NCBI RefSeq assembly: GCF_918797505.1
Contig: NC_092802.1
Location: 16,017,883 to 16,081,882 of the forward strand
Source: Bemisia tabaci
Taxonomy: Eukaryota > Arthropoda > Insecta > Hemiptera > Aleyrodidae
Direction: 5' to 3'
Length of the DNA stretch: 64,000 bases
Under the pieces are notes generated by a model. The model did no database searches and was not told the origin of the DNA. It was given only the letters and a program-made list of their open reading frames with translations. The translations under genes were made by a program, and so were the position numbers. Below, piece after piece: positions 58,265 through 64,000 of this stretch (position 1 is its first letter; every line of letters starts with the position of its first letter).

Positions 58265-58400
58265 CATAATAATTTTAGGAGTTTGCTGCAACCACGAAAG
58301 TGGCGTTGGTTAAAACTCGCCTTCGGATTTTCTTAACCGCAAAACGAGTTTTCTCATCACTTTCATGGTTGCAGCCAACTCCAAAAATTATTATGAACTC
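58260..58400. repeat. Hairpin next to element D5
   Basis: GAGTTCATAATAATTTTAGG pairs with CCAAAAATTATTATGAACTC; CTGCAACCACGAAAGTG and CACTTTCATGGTTGCAG continue the stem inwards. Stem about 50 bp. Confidence 0.88.
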
Positions 58401-58494
58401 GAAAAAAACTTAATACTGGAAAAATGGACATTGGTGGTTTTTGCACGTCCCGATTCAATTAAAAGCGGCACAGCTTTGCAGCACAAAAAAGAAG

Positions 58495-58823
58495 CAATGG
58501 AGAATTTGCAAGAGTCTGAAATTTTATAAATTACTTCTTCATAGTGATACTACCAGGAAAACTGAGTATGAAGACATCCATGGTTTCTAAATTGAACAAT
58601 TATTGGAGCCAATATGGCAAAATAACCAAATATGCTCAAATACATGCGTTTAAAAGGGAAATACCGCCAGATGACGTCAAAAAGGTGGCACATTTTCTCA
58701 CTTTTAAATCAATTTTCCTCCAATTTCTCATGCCACAAAAAAATTATGAAAAATACTGAAAATTCAGCTCATCAGGCACTCTCAGATGAAACAATAAAAT
58801 TTGTGTGTGCAACTTCTCCAATG
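58495..58823 (+). mobile_element. MITE L, copy 2
   Basis: CAATGGAGAATTTGCA at the left, TGCAACTTCTCCAATG at the right, so both inverted ends survive. It keeps CCGCCAGATGACGTCA, although the ACTAGGCGG half is altered to AAAAAGGTGG. Confidence 0.82.
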
Positions 58824-59217
58824 CCATCATACTCTCCGTACATGCGTTTTTTAATTTTACGAATAAAGATAGTTTTAATACGACGGCGGCAACAGTGGTA
58901 ATGGTCCGAGCGATGACTTGTAGGTTATGTTGCTGTGTCTGGGCATTGTGGCGGGCCGGTATCTCTTACAGGGCCGGGTCGGGGGCCGGTACACACGGGC
59001 CAGATAACCGAATGATTAATGTCCTCCCAAATGGCTCTTTGATGGCCGGCTCGTTGTCGACCGCGATGTTTTGGCGCCCCGCAAGTCGCGAGTCGCGTTT
59101 GCGTGCTGCGTGTAATTCCTGCAAATTCGCCGACGGTCGTTATCGAGAGGAGCCGCAGCGCGGTAATTATACCGAGGAAAAGTTTGAGGGGTAAATTGGA
59201 CTTCGTAAGCTTTCCGC

Positions 59218-59220
<3 letters not shown>
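58824..59220. other. No feature recognised
   Basis: GC-richer unique sequence; a 129-codon ORF across it has no known domain. Confidence 0.4.

Positions 59221-59261
<41 letters not shown>
59221..59261. repeat. A41 homopolymer
   Basis: Forty-one A without a recognisable transposon end beside it. Could be a retroposed tail or an expanded MITE terminus. Confidence 0.9.
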
Positions 59262-59262
<1 letters not shown>

Positions 59263-59671
59263 ACCCCTAAAAGTCCCCGATAGTCCCCAATTTTGGTTTA
59301 TAACTAGTAAACACCCTGACAGTCAAATTTCAATTATTTGCATTTTTTTGCCGATTTTTATAAAAATACCTTTATAAAAGCCTTAAATTTATCCCAGCTA
59401 TTTTACCAGGTTTTCTCCGTTTCGATAAAAAAATCGATATTTGTATCGATGATCTCCGGTTTCGTATTATGAGGGAGGAAAAGTAGTGTAATTCAAAGGA
59501 AGTAAGTTTTTGCCGTATGTTTTCGCTCACACTGAGATATTATGAAAAAAGGCCAATGCAATAGTTCTGACTTTCAAGAGCTGATTTCGCAGACTTTATC
59601 GAACGCAGGCGCTACATCCGAGAGTGCCCCCTCGACGCGAAGATTTCCATTCATTGGTGGCTCCAGCAAAT
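59262..59671. other. No feature recognised
   Basis: AT-rich unique sequence. Confidence 0.45.
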
Positions 59672-59996
59672 AGAGCATTTGCAGGTGTCTGAAATTTGAT
59701 AAATTTCGTGTTTAAGTGGAAACTACTGAGTGAACTGAAGAACGAGGATGCCCTTGATTCATGAATTTATCAATTATCGGAGAAGATAAGTCAAAATGAT
59801 CAAATCTGCTAAAATACGTATGTTTAAATGGGGAATGCCGCCAGATGACGTCACTAGGCGGTGAATTTTCTCCTTTTTAAAGCTATTTTTATGCTTTTTT
59901 CTTTATCAGAAAAAAATTATAACAAATACTGTGAAATCAGCTCTGTAAACACTTTCAGATGAAGCGATTAAAAAATTGCATACAAATTCTCCATTG
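59672..59996 (+). mobile_element. MITE L, copy 3
   Basis: AGAGCATTTGCAGGTGTCTG at the left (eroded terminus), CAAATTCTCCATTG at the right. Full internal CCGCCAGATGACGTCACTAG plus GCGG. Confidence 0.84.
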
Positions 59997-60145
59997 GCAA
60001 CATTGTTTTTTTTCCCATTTAAACTTATAGATATGTATCGATTCCTGGAGGGACCGGGTGCTTCGATAAGAATCGATTATTTAACATAGGTTTAAATGGA
60101 GAAAGAAAAATGTTGAAAATTTGCTGGATCTGCTTCTGCATTGAG
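59991..60145. mobile_element. Small element M, copy 3
   Basis: GCAACATTGTTTTTTTTCCC, ATTTAAACTTATAG, TCGATTCCTGGAGGGACCGG, AATCGATTATTTAACATAGG and TTTAAATGGAG, in the inverse order to M2. It adjoins L3. Confidence 0.7.
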
Positions 60146-60462
60146 TCAGATCGAAAGCTCCCCGTCGGAGGCCCAACGGAGGAAAAGGGTTGGTCCAGGG
60201 GGAGGGGGAGGGGGGCGAAGAGTTGGGGGCGCATTATCCGACTTTGATTCGGAGGGTAGAACGGGACCGCAAGCTCGGGTCGGGAGTCCCAGCGGGAAAA
60301 AGTGCCGGGATCGGAATAATACGTCAATGAGAGGTTTATTTTGAGCGGAAGATAATGCCGGTATTAGGCATTCAAGTTAAAGGAAAGCTGTGAATGAATG
60401 TTCCACCTCGCTGTTGTCAGACTCCGCGCTTTACATCGAATTGAGACCAGAGCTCTGCCGTG
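60146..60462. other. No feature recognised
   Basis: GC-rich unique sequence. Confidence 0.45.
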
Positions 60463-60878
60463 CACTGAAAAAAAATTCTCGGCGTTTTTACCAAGGTCCG
60501 TTGATGTCTTTACCAACTCTCACTCTTTTTTACCAATTATTGGTAATTTTACCAAGACAGACTGGTAAACTTACCTAAAAACCGGTATTTTTACTGTTTT
60601 CTCAGGTAAGAGTACCACTTTTATTGGTAATCAATTCCCGGTAACTTTGCCATTTTATCTCGGTAACTCTACCACAGTCGATAAAAAATATTGGCGTTTT
60701 TACCAAGGTCCAGTAAAGTTACCGAGAAAGTTCAATAATTTTACCGAGATTTCTCGGTAAAATTACCAATTTTATAAATGGTAATTTTACCAAGAAAGAA
60801 CTGGGATCAAATAAAACCCTGAATTCTTGGTAATTTTACCCTTTTCCTAATAAATACACGGAGATTTTTTTTTCAGTG
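60463..60878 (+). mobile_element. MITE1, copy 5
   Basis: Complete, CACTGAAAAAAAATTCTC to TTTTTTTTTCAGTG. Contains the uninterrupted ATTATTGGTAATTTTACC that defines the target of the 2.3 kb insertion. No matching flanking dinucleotide (TG versus TA). Confidence 0.9.
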
Positions 60879-61729
60879 TAGCATTCGGAAGGGCGGATCC
60901 ACCCTTACGCGGGGCGAAGCTCCACGATCTAGCAACCCTGTCTCGGGCGAAGAATGGGACCGGAGAATCCGATGTAGCGTTTCATTTCGCCCGGGCCGTC
61001 TAATCCTAATATGCCCTCATAATCCATCTCTTTGAAGCCGAGGCTCCGATGTTGCGCAGCGCCGAGGCGGTAATCCGACAATATTATGTTGGTAAAAGCG
61101 ACTAGCGGTAACAATTAGGAAAGGTGGCAAGTGCTAAGCCGTCCCGCCGCCCCCGCCACCGCCGTTTCCATGGCGACGAAACAAAACAGTGTCTCCACCG
61201 CTGTGTCTTTCCCTTTGATACACACACTCGACAGCGAGCACACATTCGCCGGGCGCATAATGGGCGCCTTGTCCTACGCAAGACAGCCGTAAGTGCGAAC
61301 CCCAGCCCCGGGCGGATGCGTTGGAGTTGCGGTCCAGGGCGGGATGCACGTACTGTTGTTTTCCGGTGGATTCGTTTCCCGGGTCCGGGGAAAAAAGGGC
61401 GCGCGCTTGCGACTTTGAATGCGGATCGATCTTAATCAAAGCTCCTCTTTCAGACGCCCGGCATCGGATCGGCTGCGGTCGGGGACTCATCAAAAGACGG
61501 GACGGGACAAGTCCCTTTCGGGTCTCATTGAAGGAACGCGGGATTCGGCATTGATACCCGTCTCCGTTTTCGTTTTCGGCTCTCGTCGGCCGATCCCTGA
61601 ATGGTAACTTTTGTGCCGCTTCGCGAAATGACTGCGGGTGGGGCTCGGGAATTTTTACCAGTTGAGACTGTTACGAACAGTGGCGTGGACGGGAGGGAAA
61701 GGGTTATCATGGAAAGGAAGAGACTGGAT
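60879..61729. other. GC-rich unique sequence
   Basis: Overlapping ORFs up to 119 codons on both strands, no known domain. GACAGCCGTAAGTGCG at 61283 resembles the inner arm of element R. Confidence 0.4.
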
Positions 61730-62122
61730 CAGTGTTCGAAACTCACAGGCGCCAACGCGCCAAATGCGCCTAAAAATCGGTCATGGCGCCTAAAAAATGA
61801 AAGCTCTGGGCCAACGTGGCCCCTAAAAATTGCCCCCTAAATCTGAATTTTCATATCAGGTGATTATTCGAAATTTTCGACACTACAAGTGAAAGTTTTT
61901 TCTACTCTTCACGATTTCATCCCTTGCGCTTTTGTCTTCCTCAAGTTACAGTTACTCACCAGGTCTATTGCGAGAACATCTTGCATCTAACTTTTTACTA
62001 AATGCATCGTAATATATCGGCAAAAAGTTAATTTGGCCCCTAAAAAATCTTCACCGGCGCCTAAAAATCGGGCTTGATGCGCCATTTGGCTCCTAAAACT
62101 CAAAGGTGAGTTTCGAACACTG
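61730..62122. mobile_element. hAT-like element X, copy 1
   Basis: 393 bp, CAGTGTTCGAAACTCACAGG at the left and TGAGTTTCGAACACTG at the right. The interior has several GCGCCTAAAAA and GGCCCCTAAAAA words. Flanking 8-mers do not match (GACTGGAT, GACCTCAA). Confidence 0.85.
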
Positions 62123-63108
62123 GACCTCAAGACCGAATTTTTTTCCTGAAGAAAGTTAGTTTCCGGAACTCGAACTTTTTGAAGCATACTTTTTTTAATC
62201 GGGAAAAACATTCGGTTCGTATGGAACAGAAAAGTTTTCAGTCAGGACAATCGAGTTCCAGTTCAGATATACTCGGCGTTTTTGTTAGCATTTTCGTAAA
62301 CTCGTATTCTTCGGTCATTTGAGTTCAAATTCGGTCCCTAGCACTAATATCTAGGTCTATTAAGACTGGAAATTTTAGGATTCTGTATGAGCTACAGTTC
62401 CGTCCCTGCAATCGAAGACTTTTTTCCAAAATTTAATTTTTCAGGGGCTCGAGAGGCGATTAAGAAAATTGAAGTCAAAATCGTTCTATAGCGGCAAGAA
62501 TTATGTGGGAATTACCTTATTAGACACCTTTATTAAGTAATTCTTCCCAACTCTCAGATGCCATACATATCAACAATTTTTCTCAGAGAAGCTCGTTGTT
62601 CGAGGGAAATCTTAATTTTCCGGAAAATGGGTGCAAATTGGGAAAAAACTATCGCGACCTTTAACCTCGGCAATAAAAATTACCCAAAAAACAATTATCG
62701 TTACTCCAGACGTTTTTTGAGGTTCATACCTGAGGAATCGTTTCTAAAACCTCACAGTCTTCATGATACCGGGATGTTAATTATTTTTTGTGCGTTGGAC
62801 TCGCTTTGCACTAGATCCGTCGTTGATAGTCCGACCGGAGCACGATGCGGACTGGCGGGATCGCGCGACGCTCAGCGAATAATTTCAGCCCGGGGGGGGG
62901 GGGGGGGGGCGCAAGGGGGCCCGGCCTGAGAGCGCCCCACAGGCGCGCGCAACTCGGATGCCCGTCGCCCAGGGCCAATCCGCGCACGATCCGAACGCAT
63001 GCGCCCTGCCCGAGGGCCGAGACCAAGTTGCCAAATCAGATCGAGCTAAAAAGGAATTTTCACCGAGGTTTTTGCCATTGTTGTTTATTTTCTCCACCGA
63101 CTGATGCG
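62123..63108. other. Unique sequence with a G18 run
   Basis: Homopolymer G at 62892-62909. ORFs of 62-123 codons are unrecognised. No gene supported. Confidence 0.4.
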
Positions 63109-63559
63109 TTTACAATCATTGTTTGAAACTCACAGGCGCCAACGCGCCAAAAGCGCCTAAAAAATCGGCCATGGCGCCTAAAAAATGAAGGCTCTGCGTC
63201 AACGTGTCCCCTCAAAATTGCCCCCTAAAAATCTGGATTTTCACAGGAAGTCACATAAGAAAGAAAAACAAATATATTTGAATTGAAAAAATTCAGAATT
63301 TTCAGCACTACAAGTGAAAGCTTGCTTTTTCTTTTCTTCACGATTTTATTCTTAGTATTTTTGTCTTCCCCAAGTTACAACTACTTACTAGTTCTGTTAC
63401 GAAAACATCTTGCGTCTAACTTTTAACTAATTGCGCCGTAATATACAGGCATAAAGTCAATTTGGCCCCTAAACAATCTTCAATGGCGCCTAAAAATTGG
63501 GCTTGATGCGCTACATGGCTCCTAAAACTCAAGAGTGAGTTTCGAACACTGTTTACAAT
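63109..63559. mobile_element. hAT-like element X, copy 2, with 8-bp duplication
   Basis: The element, 63117-63551 (435 bp), starts CATTGTTTGAAACTCACAGG and ends GAGTTTCGAACACTG. TTTACAAT lies directly outside both ends (63109-63116, 63552-63559), as for hAT. About 40 bp longer internally than X1. Confidence 0.92.
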
Positions 63560-64000
63560 GGCACTGCGGCGAGCTGAGCGCTTTGCAGTCCAACTCCTCG
63601 AAGCGTTTCGCGCCTCAGGTGTTATGTACGTTCTGTCATGACAGCGAAGAGAGCAGTAAGTGCATGCTGGGATGCTGGGTGTCAATTTGGATAATTTATT
63701 TGTAAGTTTGTCTCTTTCATCGTGGGTCAATAATGTCTCCGTTCCCCTTTTTGTACAGGCGACAGCCGTGACGTCACCGATCCAGTCGTCCGACACCCGC
63801 CCGACAGCCATCCGACAACAAAGCCGGCTCGACCGGTGAGGAATGAGCGCAATAAATCTTCGAGAAAACACACAGCTAATATTTCATTGTAGTTATTCAA
63901 TTAGGCAGGTCGGGGAAAAAATCCTCCGGTGGAGAGCGCATGGCTCGTGGAGACCATTATCATCACCATTATCATTATCATTAGTCGTCCTTTGGATGCT
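63560..64000. other. Unique sequence to the window end
   Basis: No gene supported. CATGACAGCGAAGAGAGCAG (63637) resembles the terminus of element R. A short (CATTAT)n-like run lies at 63953-63983. Confidence 0.45.

Noticed and set aside
59221..59261. Poly(A) tail of a processed pseudogene or SINE
   Set aside because: No recognisable gene or SINE body and no flanking direct repeat could be found.
1..64000. tRNA, rRNA or snRNA genes
   Set aside because: I looked for GGTTCRANYCC-type B boxes with a matching acceptor stem and conserved rRNA words and found no convincing case; a covariance-model scan would be decisive.

Overview
This 64 kb window looks like intergenic, intronic or heterochromatin-like DNA from an animal nuclear genome, most likely an insect; a sap-feeding hemipteran such as a whitefly is my guess, with low confidence. 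The grounds are: no open reading frame longer than about 150 codons, AT-rich DNA broken by short GC-rich islands, TTAGG repeats (the common insect telomere unit), and a very high density of short palindromic DNA transposons. I found no protein-coding gene, tRNA, rRNA, CRISPR array or bacterial-type operon that I can support. Most ORFs are translated repeats; the clearest cases are ORF pairs that are identical because they lie in the two arms of a palindrome. One stretch near 19.5-19.8 kb could be a decayed exon.

Layout. 1-3.0 kb: a 383-bp inverted repeat around a 1.8 kb spacer, its right arm running into a tandem array of about 150 bp units. 3.6-10.7 kb: two copies of a 2.3 kb non-autonomous transposon facing each other; the right-hand one sits inside a GGTAA-rich MITE with a TA target duplication. 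11-31 kb: scattered MITEs and foldback elements, a decayed exon candidate, a duplicated TTAGG-bearing unit and GC-rich unique DNA. 32-36.6 kb: a three-layer nest, with a 3.8 kb palindrome inside foldback element B inside MITE A. 38-50 kb: more A, B, N and U family elements and tandem duplications. 50.6-52.1 kb: AT-rich DNA without recognised repeats. 53-64 kb: simple repeats, a 914-bp hAT-like element with a perfect 8-bp duplication, and further MITEs.

Families are given working letters. Best supported: (i) a clan with CACTG-plus-A-run termini, unrelated interiors and often an identical dinucleotide on both flanks (MITE1, V, G, H, I, U and the 2.3 kb element); (ii) family A, about 260 bp palindromes flanked by TA; (iii) family B, about 500 bp foldbacks flanked by long direct repeats (37 bp in one case); (iv) family N, flanked by TTAA; (v) family K, 307-308 bp with 12-bp duplications; (vi) hAT-like D, X and O with 8-bp duplications; (vii) family L with a conserved internal TGACGTCA. 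No transposase gene is present, so these elements would need enzymes encoded elsewhere.

The nests give a relative insertion order. All positions and identities were read by eye, so boundaries may be off by a few bases.
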